Made by a program: the position numbers and the translations under genes
The notes under the pieces: model-generated
Seen by the model: only the letters and a program-made list of their open reading frames with translations
Told to the model about the DNA's origin: nothing
Database searches by the model: none
Shown: in pieces, positions 8,090-16,328 of the stretch
How positions within the stretch are numbered: position 1 is the stretch's first letter
Layout of the letters: each line of letters begins with the position of its first letter
NCBI GenBank assembly: GCA_002731215.1
Contig: PCAP01000067.1
Span: 1-38,709, forward strand
Direction of reading: 5' to 3'
DNA from: Acidobacteriota bacterium
GTDB taxonomy: Bacteria; Acidobacteriota; UBA890
Length of the DNA: 38,709 nucleotides

Positions 8090-8857
8090 ATGGGTGATTC
8101 TATTGGTCAAAAAGCGGCCCAGATGGCTGCTCCCGATGAGGTTGGCAATGGTGATGGTTCGTTCAGCAGTGCTGTGCGCACAATGTTCAATGCTCTGGCA
8201 CCGAGCTACGACAGCTTCAATCATTGCTCATCGCTTGGGCTCGACTATGGATGGCGCCGTGCCACAGTTCGTTCACTAAAGCTAACGAAGAGTGATCTAG
8301 TACTCGATGTCGCCACCGGAACAGGGGACTTGGCGTTCGCTACTACGCGAGTGGCTCGTGGGACAGTTGGCTGCGACTTTGCTGTCGAGATGATTCGCCG
8401 CGCGCGCGCTAAAATCCGTTCCGGCGATGGCACTTGGTTTCACGTAGGCTGCGCTGAGTGTTTGCCATACGGTGACGAGCGTTTCCAGGGTGTCGCCTCA
8501 GCATTCGCTATGCGCAATGTCAAACCGATACTTGAGGACGTGCTCGCGGAGGCTTTTCGGGTGCTTGAACCGGGTGGCCGCGTAGCGATTCTAGAATTCA
8601 GTCGGCCGCGGATGGTTCCCATTCGATGGGGGCACAGTGTTTACACTCGCTTACTGATGCCGCGGGTAGGTCGTTTTGTGACCGGCACGGTGGAGCCATT
8701 CGATTACCTATACCGCAGTATCCAAGAATGGTATTCGCCCGAAGAATTTGCCGAAATACTTCGTGCAGTTGGATTTGCAGATGTTCGTTATCGTATGATG
8801 AGCTTTGGTACAGTCGCGCTGCACAACGGAACTAAACCAACCGCTTGTCGTTCGTAG
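8090..8857 (+). CDS. ubiE: Demethylmenaquinone C-methyltransferase
   Basis: A SAM-dependent methyltransferase of the UbiE/MenG family, which methylates the ring of demethylmenaquinone in the last step of menaquinone synthesis. The family start Met-Phe-Asn-Ala-Leu-Ala-Pro-Ser-Tyr-Asp is at about residue 32. The SAM-binding motif Val-Leu-Asp-Val-Ala-Thr-Gly-Thr-Gly-Asp follows at 71-80, then Ala-Phe-Ala-Met-Arg-Asn-Val and the Leu-Glu-Phe-Ser-Arg-Pro segment. I chose the ATG at 8090 (255 residues, GCGGA upstream). A GTG at 8069 would add seven residues but has no ribosome site. The other menaquinone genes lie about 10-20 kb downstream and use the futalosine route, so menG would be the more precise name. 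Confidence 0.93.
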   Translation: MGDSIGQKAAQMAAPDEVGNGDGSFSSAVRTMFNALAPSYDSFNHCSSLGLDYGWRRATVRSLKLTKSDLVLDVATGTGDLAFATTRVARGTVGCDFAVEMIRRARAKIRSGDGTWFHVGCAECLPYGDERFQGVASAFAMRNVKPILEDVLAEAFRVLEPGGRVAILEFSRPRMVPIRWGHSVYTRLLMPRVGRFVTGTVEPFDYLYRSIQEWYSPEEFAEILRAVGFADVRYRMMSFGTVALHNGTKPTACRS

Positions 8858-8869
8858 CTTAAGGCAATA

Positions 8870-9451
8870 ATGATAAGACACATAAGAAAAATAGGGCTCG
8901 CAATGTTGGCTGTCGCTTCAGTGTTCTCGACCCTTGCCGCCGCCCATGAAGTCGCCCCGAGACAATTGTTGTATGGCGTCGACCGCGCCAAGATCACGGG
9001 CATTGCTGCGGACCATGAACCGTTTGCGCTGGACCAAACGGTTCGCGTAGCGATCGAAGTTGAGATGTTGCCCGGTATGCACGTCAACGCAAATCCGCCG
9101 ACGTTTGATTGGATGATACCTGTGGAGGTCTCGGTAAAGGGGGTCGAGGGAGTTAGTCTGGTCGAGGCATTTTACCCGGAGCCTGTAAGCGTCAAGTTCC
9201 CTTACGACGACGAACCCTATCTAGTGTACGAGGGTACTTTTGTACTCGGCTTGGTCCTGGCTATCGCCGAAGACATCCCGACAGGCGGCCGCGAGCTTCA
9301 GGTCATGCTCGATTATCAGGCGTGTAACGATGAAGCTTGCTTTGCACCCACTGACACCTCGATCAACATGCCGATTATGATGGTTGCAGACGTGGGCCAA
9401 AGCCGGGAGGTTTCCTCGCCCCTAATTGAACGGGCCCCTTTTCCACGATAA
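8870..9451 (+). CDS. Free-standing DsbD N-terminal (alpha) domain protein
   Basis: A 193-residue exported protein with a signal peptide (1-25, cleavage near Ala-Ala-Ala|His). It resembles the periplasmic alpha domain of the thiol:disulfide transporter DsbD. The redox pair is Cys152 and Cys157 in Asp-Tyr-Gln-Ala-Cys-Asn-Asp-Glu-Ala-Cys-Phe-Ala-Pro, the usual CxxxxC of that domain. The transmembrane beta and thioredoxin gamma domains of full DsbD are absent. It may therefore work with a separate CcdA/DsbD membrane protein, receiving electrons for periplasmic thiol oxidoreductases. It follows ubiE by 12 bases with an AAGG before the ATG, and a good terminator follows the stop. No partner DsbD core is in the window. 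Confidence 0.8.
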   Translation: MIRHIRKIGLAMLAVASVFSTLAAAHEVAPRQLLYGVDRAKITGIAADHEPFALDQTVRVAIEVEMLPGMHVNANPPTFDWMIPVEVSVKGVEGVSLVEAFYPEPVSVKFPYDDEPYLVYEGTFVLGLVLAIAEDIPTGGRELQVMLDYQACNDEACFAPTDTSINMPIMMVADVGQSREVSSPLIERAPFPR

Positions 9452-9452
9452 C

Positions 9453-9478
9453 CGGTGAGAAATCGCCGATGTTTTTTT
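9453..9478 (+). terminator. Rho-independent terminator after the DsbD-alpha gene
   Basis: A six-pair stem (CGGTGA with TCGCCG, one G-T wobble) closed by a GAAA tetraloop is followed within three bases by seven Ts. It directly follows the stop codon at 9451. It ends the ubiE / DsbD-alpha transcription unit and faces the oncoming EF-G-like gene. Confidence 0.8.
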
Positions 9479-9556
9479 ATAGCGTCGTGCTTCTTTCGGG
9501 CACTTACTGCTAAGGTGCGGTGCGATTGACTCATCTCAATTCGCTGGCCTCTATTG

Positions 9557-11653
9557 TCACCCCGTGTCTGCCTCGCGCTTGGCTTTGATATCGTCGATGA
9601 TCTTTTGTGAGAGGTGTGCTGGCACCTCGTCATAGTGTGAGAATTCCATCGTGTACGTGCCTCGGCCGCCGGTGAGCGAGTTTAAATCGGGAGCATAAGT
9701 AAGCACTTCAGCGAGTGGAACCTGTGCCTTGATCATTTGTTGGTCACCACCAGCCGGTTCCATCCCCTGGACACGCCCACGGCGGCTATTGAGGTCCCCC
9801 ATTACATCGCCCATCGCTTCATCGGGAATGCTGATCTCAATGTCCATCAGCGGTTCCATCAACGTCGGCTGAGCCTGTAAAGCGGCTTCTTTGAAAGCCA
9901 TCGACCCGGCGATCTTGAAGGCGATCTCGGAAGAGTCGACGGCGTGGAACTTGCCGTCGAGCAAGGCACACTTAAAATCTTCGACCGGAAAGCCACAGAG
10001 TACCCCCCGCGCAGCGGCCTCCACGACACCCTTCTGAACCGCGGGCCTGAACTGCTGTGGGATAGAACCGCCGAAGATCTTGTCCTCGAACTCGAAGCCT
10101 TCGCCAGCGTTATTCGGGGACAGTTCGATTACACAGACGCCGAATTGGCCGCGGCCGCCGCTCTGCTTCTTGTGCCGTCCTTCTGCCCGGGCTGTTCCAC
10201 GAATTGTCTCCCGATAGGGAACAGTGGGTGGTTTCAATGTCGTTTTCACGCCGAAACGTTTCTCGAGCTTTGCCACGGTCACTTCTACGTGGAGTTGGCC
10301 GAGCCCGGAAACGAGTAACTCGTGGGTCTGCGGGTCGCGGTCGACGACGATCGTTGCGTCTTCCTCGCAGAGACGTGCGAGCGCCTCACTGATTTTTTCT
10401 TCATCCGCCTGAGTTTGAGGTGCAACCGCGAACGATATTGCCGCCTTAGGAAATTGAACAGGATCGATAATTATCGGTTGAGATTTGTCGCAGAGCGTAT
10501 CGCTGGTGTGGATATCTCTGAGCTTGGCCACGGCGCACAGCTGCCCGGCAACGACACCCTGTGTGGGTTTATATTGCTTGCCTTGAACAAGTGCCAAGTT
10601 CGAAAGCTTTTCAGTGGTGTTGGTGCCCGGGTTGAGCATTGGCGCATCGGCGCTGGCCGAACCCGAGAACACCTTCATTAATGAGATGCGGCCCGCATAG
10701 GGGTCGGCCACCGTCTTGAAGACCAACGCTGCAAACGGGCCTTCTGAGTCAATCGGCCACGAGACCTCTTCTTTATCCTTGGGATTTACCCCGGTAAAGT
10801 TGGCGCGCTCATCGGGGGAGGGAAGATAGTTAGCGGTTGCCGCGAGCACCCGGTCGGTGCCTATGCCGTGTAATGCTGACGTACAAAGAACCGGAAACAG
10901 CAAACGCTCGCGCACCGCAGCACGGATGCCCGTTGCGAGTTGCTCAGGGGTCAAGTCGCCTTCTTCGAAGAAAACTTCCATAAGGGTTTCGTCACCTTCG
11001 GCGACCATCTCGACTAGCGCTTCACGCTGGCTCTCAGCGGTAGCCTGCAGTTCCTCAGGAATGTCTTCGGCCGAGGCTCTCCCGTCACCACCACGTTTGT
11101 AGCTAAAAGCTTTCATCTCAACGAGGTCAACGATGCCACTGAAATCGTGCTCCTTCCCGATGGGAATTTGTAGAGCTACCGCTTCGCGCCCGAAGCGTGC
11201 CTGTATGGCTTCAAGGGTGCGTTGGTAGGAGGAGTTCTCACGATCCAGGCGGTTGATGACGATGAACCCCGGCGTGTTGTATTCGCGCGAGTACTGCCAA
11301 GACTTGTCGCTCATTACCTGAGGGCCGGAGACAGCGTCGACTAAAAGCGCGAAGCTGTCCGCTACACGGACGGAAGCCTTCGTGTCCGGTCGAAACACAC
11401 TGTAGCCAGGTGTGTCGATAAAGGTGACGTGTTTGCCCTCGAAGTTGCAATGGGCAAGTGCTGCCTGGATTGAAATCTGTCGTTCAACCTCTTCAGGATC
11501 GTAGTCGGTCGTCGCGGTACCTTGATCTACGAGCCCCATTCGATTGACGGCGCCCGTGGTGTACAGGCACGCTGAAACAATCGTTGTTTTCCCGGTGTCT
11601 CCGTGACCTACCACAGCGACGTTGCGCAGATCAGCGGTTGTGACTTTAGCCAT
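9557..11653 (-). CDS. Elongation factor G-like GTPase (EF-G2 type)
   Basis: A 698-residue translational GTPase with the full EF-G domain order. The P-loop is Gly-His-Gly-Asp-Thr-Gly-Lys-Thr (16-23), the G3 motif Asp80-Thr-Pro-Gly, and the G4 motif Asn-Arg-Leu-Asp (134-137). Domain IV carries Lys-Lys-Gln-Ser-Gly-Gly-Arg-Gly-Gln-Phe-Gly, and domain V ends in the EF-G fold. The P-loop differs from canonical EF-G (Ala-His-Ile-Asp-Ala-Gly-Lys-Thr) and the G3 continues Tyr-Ser-Val-Phe instead of His-Val-Asp-Phe. The His after Asp-Thr-Pro-Gly that canonical EF-G uses in GTP hydrolysis is Tyr here. Both points place it in the EF-G-like/EF-G2 paralogue group, whose role is less defined than translocation by FusA. 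The start has GGGGAGG very close (two bases). It is last in the minus-strand lspA-lgt-rluD run, after an 86-base gap. Confidence 0.9.
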   Translation of the reverse strand: MAKVTTADLRNVAVVGHGDTGKTTIVSACLYTTGAVNRMGLVDQGTATTDYDPEEVERQISIQAALAHCNFEGKHVTFIDTPGYSVFRPDTKASVRVADSFALLVDAVSGPQVMSDKSWQYSREYNTPGFIVINRLDRENSSYQRTLEAIQARFGREAVALQIPIGKEHDFSGIVDLVEMKAFSYKRGGDGRASAEDIPEELQATAESQREALVEMVAEGDETLMEVFFEEGDLTPEQLATGIRAAVRERLLFPVLCTSALHGIGTDRVLAATANYLPSPDERANFTGVNPKDKEEVSWPIDSEGPFAALVFKTVADPYAGRISLMKVFSGSASADAPMLNPGTNTTEKLSNLALVQGKQYKPTQGVVAGQLCAVAKLRDIHTSDTLCDKSQPIIIDPVQFPKAAISFAVAPQTQADEEKISEALARLCEEDATIVVDRDPQTHELLVSGLGQLHVEVTVAKLEKRFGVKTTLKPPTVPYRETIRGTARAEGRHKKQSGGRGQFGVCVIELSPNNAGEGFEFEDKIFGGSIPQQFRPAVQKGVVEAAARGVLCGFPVEDFKCALLDGKFHAVDSSEIAFKIAGSMAFKEAALQAQPTLMEPLMDIEISIPDEAMGDVMGDLNSRRGRVQGMEPAGGDQQMIKAQVPLAEVLTYAPDLNSLTGGRGTYTMEFSHYDEVPAHLSQKIIDDIKAKREADTG

Positions 11654-11739
11654 TGCCTCCCCTGAGATCTTCAGAACCGTCCGATAACAAGCCGGCGCGG
11701 GCTGCGACCCTAGAATCGCCGTCTAGTCCAGCGAGAATA

Positions 11740-12732
11740 TCACGGTTCGTCCCGGGCACGTCGCAGCGTGCGGAGCAGCTCTTCGAGGTCCGATGGTAGT
11801 GGTGCGATAAATTCTAGCCGCACGCCACTGATGGGATGGTCGAGGTGCAAGCGGGAGGAATGGAGCCCCGGCCTGGGGAAGTCACGAATGGCGCGTCTTG
11901 CCTGGCCGTCAGGCACACTTTTCCACTGTGCTCCAACGTACTTCAGGTCGCCCACGCAAGGGTGATGTATCTCCTCGAGATGGGCCCGCACCTGGTGCAT
12001 GCGGCCGGTTTTAGGCCAAACGTTGAGCAACGCAAAACCGCCCAGGTCTTCGACGAACTCCCATCGAGTGAAAGCATCGCGCGGCCGGTCGGTGTTCGAT
12101 GAAATCTTTGTTCGATTGTTCCGGTCACGGCCAATGGCCAAATCGATGTCCCCAGATGATGCTCGTGGGCAACCATAAACCACTGCGGCATATTGTTTTT
12201 TGACCGTTCGAGCGGCGAACTGGTGTGCGAGTGCGGCGTGGGCCTTATCATTCCTCGCCAAAGCCATGATGCCAGAGGTTCCCTTGTCGAGACGATGCAC
12301 TATCCCTGGGCGATCGCTGCCACCGCACTGTGAAAGAGTTTTCCCATAGCGGTGTAGTAAGCCATTGACCAACGTTTCTTTGTGTCGTCCCGCGCCCCTG
12401 TGTACCACGAGCCCTGCAGGCTTGTTGATGACGGCGAGATCATCGTCTTCATAGATGACGTCAAGGTCGAGAGCTTGTGGCCGAGGCTCATCAGAAGGGG
12501 TCTTTCTAGGCAGCAAAACGGTGATTTGTTGGCCCTCTTCGACTGACAAACTCGGTTTTGCTGCCGGCACTGTGTCGATAGCGACATAGCCGTTAGCAAT
12601 GAGGCGCTGAATCTCGGAACGGGAGAGATCCGGCAACAGAGCGGCAAGGACACGATCAATACGCTGATGGGTGAGGTGGTCCGGTACGGTCACTCGGTGG
12701 TTGGGACCATTGTTCGGCAGCTTTGGCTGCAT
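11740..12732 (-). CDS. rluD: Ribosomal large-subunit pseudouridine synthase, RluD family
   Basis: A 330-residue RluA/RluD-family synthase that isomerises uridines in 23S rRNA. An S4 RNA-binding domain (about 20-75) is followed by the catalytic domain with His-Arg-Leu-Asp-Lys-Gly-Thr-Ser-Gly at 147-155; Asp149 is the catalytic nucleophile. The Ile-Asn-Lys-Pro-Ala-Gly-Leu-Val-Val-His motif is also present. The S4 domain and length favour RluD over the shorter RluA. It starts 17 bases after lgt, and linkage of lspA with rluD is common in bacteria. Exact rRNA target sites are inferred from the family. Confidence 0.92.
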   Translation of the reverse strand: MQPKLPNNGPNHRVTVPDHLTHQRIDRVLAALLPDLSRSEIQRLIANGYVAIDTVPAAKPSLSVEEGQQITVLLPRKTPSDEPRPQALDLDVIYEDDDLAVINKPAGLVVHRGAGRHKETLVNGLLHRYGKTLSQCGGSDRPGIVHRLDKGTSGIMALARNDKAHAALAHQFAARTVKKQYAAVVYGCPRASSGDIDLAIGRDRNNRTKISSNTDRPRDAFTRWEFVEDLGGFALLNVWPKTGRMHQVRAHLEEIHHPCVGDLKYVGAQWKSVPDGQARRAIRDFPRPGLHSSRLHLDHPISGVRLEFIAPLPSDLEELLRTLRRARDEP

Positions 12733-12749
12733 CGATTGTCGCTCAGCGA

Positions 12750-13652
12750 TCAGGACGTGCTCTCGGCCGGATCCATTGGCTCGTGTTTACCCTTCAAACG
12801 GGCCAGCATGCCGAGGGCGATAGTGACCCCCACGATGGCAATGAATTGGGAGGTCGATAGTGCCCCGCCGAATAAAAAGCCCCGTGGGTCAGCCCGCAAG
12901 AATTCATGGAAGAAGCGGGCCGTGGCGTAGGCGAGCACGTATGACCAGAAGATCTGTCCGTCGTATTGCTTGCGACGGAGCATCCAAATTAAGAAGCCTC
13001 CGAGCAGAAGGTTTGTAGTAGCTTCGTACAGCTGCGTCGGGTGGAGTGGGATGTTCAAAGGTACGCCAACCAGAGAACCGCTGTACGTGTCCGTGAAAGT
13101 GACACCCCATGGCAGGTCCGTAGCAATTCCGTAGCAACAGCCGGCTGCGAAACAGCCCAGACGACCAATACCATGGCCGATCGCCACAGCAGGTGCGCTG
13201 ATGTCGGCAACTTTCCATACGACTAGCTGGTAGCGACGGGTATACCAAAAAGTAGCCAAAATGGCGGCGGCGAAACCACCGTAGAAAACGCCTCCTGCCT
13301 GCAGCAAGCTCATGCCCATCTGTGCGAGGGCGCCAATGTACGCACTAGTTGAGCCGAGGAAGCCGAGGGCTTGACCTACTGCGCCTCCACCTTCTATTAC
13401 AAGTGCTCGGAACTGTCTCGAATAGACTTCCCAGTCAACCACTAACAAGAGGATCTTCGCCCCAACTAGCGCGGCGAGAATGATGTAGACACCCATGTCG
13501 ACGATCACGTCCCCATCAATCTCTTCCCGTTGTGCTAATCGTCGTGCCACCAAGATGGCTATGAGGAACGAGAAGACAAGTAGTACACCATACGTGTGGA
13601 TAGTGATCGGCCCTAAGACCGGGATCGGTAATTCAAACAGGGTAGGAAACAT
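12750..13652 (-). CDS. lgt: Prolipoprotein diacylglyceryl transferase
   Basis: The inner-membrane enzyme that adds diacylglycerol from phosphatidylglycerol to the lipobox cysteine of prolipoproteins. The 300-residue protein has about seven hydrophobic segments. The family region His-Gly-Ile-Gly-Arg-Leu-Gly-Cys-Phe-Ala-Ala-Gly-Cys-Cys-Tyr-Gly contains the invariant arginine, and the N-terminal Pro-Ile-Thr-Ile-His-Thr-Tyr-Gly is typical. The cysteine-rich form of the signature occurs in several non-proteobacterial lineages. The start has GAGG eight bases upstream. It lies between lspA and rluD, so both lipoprotein-maturation enzymes are co-transcribed; the window itself encodes at least two lipoproteins for them. 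Confidence 0.95.
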   Translation of the reverse strand: MFPTLFELPIPVLGPITIHTYGVLLVFSFLIAILVARRLAQREEIDGDVIVDMGVYIILAALVGAKILLLVVDWEVYSRQFRALVIEGGGAVGQALGFLGSTSAYIGALAQMGMSLLQAGGVFYGGFAAAILATFWYTRRYQLVVWKVADISAPAVAIGHGIGRLGCFAAGCCYGIATDLPWGVTFTDTYSGSLVGVPLNIPLHPTQLYEATTNLLLGGFLIWMLRRKQYDGQIFWSYVLAYATARFFHEFLRADPRGFLFGGALSTSQFIAIVGVTIALGMLARLKGKHEPMDPAESTS

Positions 13653-13675
13653 TGACTAGCCTCGGATTGTTTCTG

Positions 13676-14260
13676 CTAATTCAACGGAGCCATGTCATCG
13701 GCAGCCGTTTTCTCCACGGGATTATTGTCTGCCGATAAGTTGTCGCATTCTTCACTGGGCGTTTCGCTCATCGTGAGCGAAGCTTTTTCGACTTCGCCTT
13801 GTTGAGCCATGACGATGAACAAGGATATCGCGCCAACGGTAATTGCCATATCGGCGACGTTAAAGGATGGCCAATGGTAACGCCCCCAGTGCACGTCAAT
13901 GAAGTCGACGACATAGTGGAGACGTAGCCGGTCGATTAGGTTACCCAACGCACCACCGAGAATGAGGCCGAATGTAGCCATGACCCGGGGTTCGTGCCAA
14001 CTCTGGCGAGCGTAGGTCCAAATTAAACCGATAGCCAACACTGACACACCAATCAGTCCCGCCCGAACGGGAGCCACCGGTGCATCCGCAAGCAAACCGA
14101 AGGCAGCCCCTGTGTTCCTTACATGTGTTAGCGCAAGAAAGTTGTCGATTAAGTCGATACGGATCTGGAAGGGAATCCAGGCGCTCACCATAAACTTGGT
14201 AATTTGATCAAGAATCAGAACGGCTCCTGCGATGAGCAATACCCCCGTACGGTCGCGCAT
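13676..14260 (-). CDS. lspA: Lipoprotein signal peptidase (signal peptidase II)
   Basis: The membrane aspartyl protease that removes signal peptides from diacylated prolipoproteins. The 194-residue protein has four transmembrane segments. The catalytic aspartates are visible as Asp119 (Val-Val-Asp-Phe-Ile-Asp) and Asp137 (Phe-Asn-Val-Ala-Asp), and Asn-Thr-Gly-Ala-Ala-Phe-Gly lies at 49-55. It has an extra hydrophilic C-terminal tail of about 35 residues (158-194), rich in Glu, Ser and Asp, beyond the usual length of about 160. It is first in the minus-strand operon with lgt 23 bases downstream. Two AAGCTT-centred palindromes lie 20-52 bases before its start. Confidence 0.95.
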   Translation of the reverse strand: MRDRTGVLLIAGAVLILDQITKFMVSAWIPFQIRIDLIDNFLALTHVRNTGAAFGLLADAPVAPVRAGLIGVSVLAIGLIWTYARQSWHEPRVMATFGLILGGALGNLIDRLRLHYVVDFIDVHWGRYHWPSFNVADMAITVGAISLFIVMAQQGEVEKASLTMSETPSEECDNLSADNNPVEKTAADDMAPLN

Positions 14261-14581
14261 TCCTGTGTCATTCCCCCACGTTAAGCTTAAATGTGAGTTA
14301 CTGAAGCTTCAGCAAGGCGCTGTGGTACTGCATGGCCGTTGCGGTGGTCACATCGTTTCCAAGATCTTCTGAAACGAGACGGGCAAGACGTCAGCTCGTA
14401 GAATTAGAATAGGCTCGTATACATGCAGACACAAGGTTTTGGGGCGATTCATCCGTCCTGACTTGGACTCGACGTGGTGGTACTGTAATCAAGAATTGGC
14501 CCTCCCGGCCGTGAGGCCGTTCCTCCCCTGAAGTCATTGGGCCCCAGCATGTCTTTGACTGGTCAAAAGAAAGAGCGGCAC
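14261..14581. promoter_or_regulatory. Divergent intergenic region between lspA and the TolC-like gene
   Basis: No coding sequence is apparent in this 321-base gap. It carries the lspA-operon promoter on the minus strand and the TolC-like gene promoter on the plus strand. Two palindromes at 14281-14312 are listed separately. A GC-rich hairpin (CGGCC, loop GTGA, GGCCG; 14506-14519) sits about 60 bases before the TolC-like ATG and may fold in its leader. I could not assign -10 and -35 elements with confidence. Confidence 0.4.
14281..14312. promoter_or_regulatory. Pair of AAGCTT-centred palindromes, 21 bp apart
   Basis: TTAAGCTTAA (14281-14290) and CTGAAGCTTCAG (14301-14312) are both perfect palindromes sharing the TNAAGCTTNA core. 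Their centres are 21 bp apart, two DNA turns, so both would face the same side of the helix. They lie 20-52 bp upstream of the lspA start, where an operator or leader site would be expected. The binding factor is unknown. Confidence 0.45.
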
Positions 14582-16246
14582 ATGCGTATGCGACAATTTC
14601 TAGTCAGTTTTTATCCACTGATTCTTGTGGCAGCAGCGATTGGTTTCATAGTTGTTCCGGCTGTTGGTTTGGCGTCACCCGCGGCGCAGCAAGGACAGCA
14701 ACAATTCCCCAAGCTTCAACTTAGCCTTGATGATGCGGTGAAATTGGCTCTCCGACAAAACCTAGATATAGCGTTTATTGACTATGACCGTGACATTGCT
14801 CATCAGAGCATAATTACGGCGGAAGGTTTATTTGATCCGGTCGTTGGTGTTGGCACCCCTGGTACGCCGGCAGTTGTTGGAACTGTCGCTGGTGGTTTTG
14901 GTCAAACAGCTCCGCCGGTTGGAGGCGTTGGGTTTTCGTCATCGGAGAGTCCGTCGACGACAGCGCTCGCTGGTGCTCCTGTTAGCGAAAGCCAGGGTTT
15001 CAATACGCAGGTTCGTTTTACCCATCAGTTTGATTTTGGGTTCAACTACCAATTTGGCTACAACATTGGTCGTAGCACCAGCAACAGTACATTTACGAAC
15101 CTGAATCCGTCGTGGAATAACACCCTAGGGTTTGCTTTCGCTCAGCCGCTGTTGCGCGGTCGTGGAAAGGAAGCGAGCGGTGCGCAGCTACTTTTAGCGA
15201 AGCGCAACGCAGAGGTTAGTGACCACGTGTTCCGCACCCAGGTGGAAACTATCTTGTTCAGTGTCGTGCAAACCTATTGGGAACTGGTGTTCGCACACCG
15301 CAACTTGGAAGTCTCCCAACGATCGCTGCAGCTTGCGCAGGAACAGCTTGGACGAACACAGGTACAAGTTGAGGTAGGCATGCTGGCCCCGATTGAAGAG
15401 ACTCAGGCAGAAGTTGCCGTGGCGCAACGTCGCAACGAACTGATCATCGCACGAAACGGGCTTGAGGACGCTACCGACAACCTAAAGGTGTTACTCAAAG
15501 CTGAGTCTTTGCCGGGTGGCTGGGAAACTGTGATTGACCTTACTGATGCACCGGAGATCACACCACGCCAAGCTGACATTGATGAAGAGATCCAGTCGGC
15601 ACTTGCCAATCGGCCCGAAATCGCCACTGCGCGGGCCCAAATTGCCGCCAGACAAGTTGAGGTTAACGTCACACGAAACTCAATGTTGCCAGCACTCGAT
15701 GTGGTCGGTGGGGTTACGTTCGTTGGTATCGGTGGCGATACGATTGTCCGCGAACCCTTCCCCGGTCAAAAGATTATCGAAATTCTTCCCGGTGGTTATG
15801 GCGATGCTCTCAGTGCTTTGTACGGGTTTGGTTTTAGCACTTGGAGAGTTGGATTTAACTTCAGCATGCCGATTGGCAATAGCACTGCAAGAGGAAATTA
15901 CGCGCAGGCGACACTTAACGAAGACAAGGCGCGGACTGAGCTGGAGCGTACAGAACAACAAGCGATTCTTGAGGTCCGACAAGCAGTGCGTGCTGTCTCT
16001 GCAGCCGGTGAACTTGTGACCTCGATGGCAAAAACGCTCGAATTGGCAAAACAACAACTGACAATCGAACAGGATCGCTTCGATGTCGGGATGTCAACGA
16101 ACTTCGAGGTGTTGGCGTTTCAGGACGAGTTGAGGCGTGCAGAAGCACAAGAGCTTCGTGCCATGATCGACTACCGAAATGCACAGGCTTTACTGGCGCG
16201 CGTCACGGGTTCAATCGTCGAGACCTGGGGGATTCGAATTCAGTAG
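14582..16246 (+). CDS. TolC-like outer-membrane efflux protein
   Basis: An outer-membrane factor of the TolC/OEP family, the exit duct of tripartite efflux or type I secretion systems. From the ATG at 14582 it has 554 residues. A signal peptide (about 1-35, ending near Gly-Leu-Ala-Ser-Pro-Ala) is followed by the typical Leu-Ser-Leu-Asp-Asp-Ala-Val-Lys-Leu-Ala-Leu-x-x-Asn and two long coiled-coil OEP halves. An insertion rich in Gly, Ser, Thr and Pro (about residues 84-140) is longer than in classical TolC. In-frame starts at TTG 14537 and ATG 14549 exist but would put 11-15 polar residues before the signal peptide; AAAGAG six bases before 14582 supports my choice. No periplasmic adaptor or pump gene is adjacent. 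Confidence 0.9.
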   Translation: MRMRQFLVSFYPLILVAAAIGFIVVPAVGLASPAAQQGQQQFPKLQLSLDDAVKLALRQNLDIAFIDYDRDIAHQSIITAEGLFDPVVGVGTPGTPAVVGTVAGGFGQTAPPVGGVGFSSSESPSTTALAGAPVSESQGFNTQVRFTHQFDFGFNYQFGYNIGRSTSNSTFTNLNPSWNNTLGFAFAQPLLRGRGKEASGAQLLLAKRNAEVSDHVFRTQVETILFSVVQTYWELVFAHRNLEVSQRSLQLAQEQLGRTQVQVEVGMLAPIEETQAEVAVAQRRNELIIARNGLEDATDNLKVLLKAESLPGGWETVIDLTDAPEITPRQADIDEEIQSALANRPEIATARAQIAARQVEVNVTRNSMLPALDVVGGVTFVGIGGDTIVREPFPGQKIIEILPGGYGDALSALYGFGFSTWRVGFNFSMPIGNSTARGNYAQATLNEDKARTELERTEQQAILEVRQAVRAVSAAGELVTSMAKTLELAKQQLTIEQDRFDVGMSTNFEVLAFQDELRRAEAQELRAMIDYRNAQALLARVTGSIVETWGIRIQ

Positions 16247-16310
16247 GTGTCTCCTCAGACACACAAGTCATGTGAGCACCCCTCCCTGGTCTTGAGACAC
16301 AAGTTGTCTC
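16247..16310. promoter_or_regulatory. Two related hairpins between the TolC-like and VWFA genes
   Basis: Hairpin 1 is GTGTCT, loop CCTC, AGACAC (16247-16262), starting immediately after the TolC-like stop. Hairpin 2 is GAGACA, five-base loop, TGTCTC (16294-16310), ending 18 bases before the VWFA start. Both contain an AGACAC element followed by AAGT. Neither is followed by a T run, so they are not classical terminators. They could be processing sites, attenuators or paired protein-binding sites. Confidence 0.4.
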
Positions 16311-16328
16311 TCCCTATGATGACAGGGA

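Noticed and set aside
9944-10681. Plus-strand frames opposite the EF-G-like gene.
   Set aside because: They are shadows of a conserved GTPase gene with no family similarity.
14261-14581. A tRNA or small RNA gene in the lspA / TolC-like gap.
   Set aside because: No cloverleaf or T-loop consensus could be found. Hairpins are present but do not form a recognisable RNA family.
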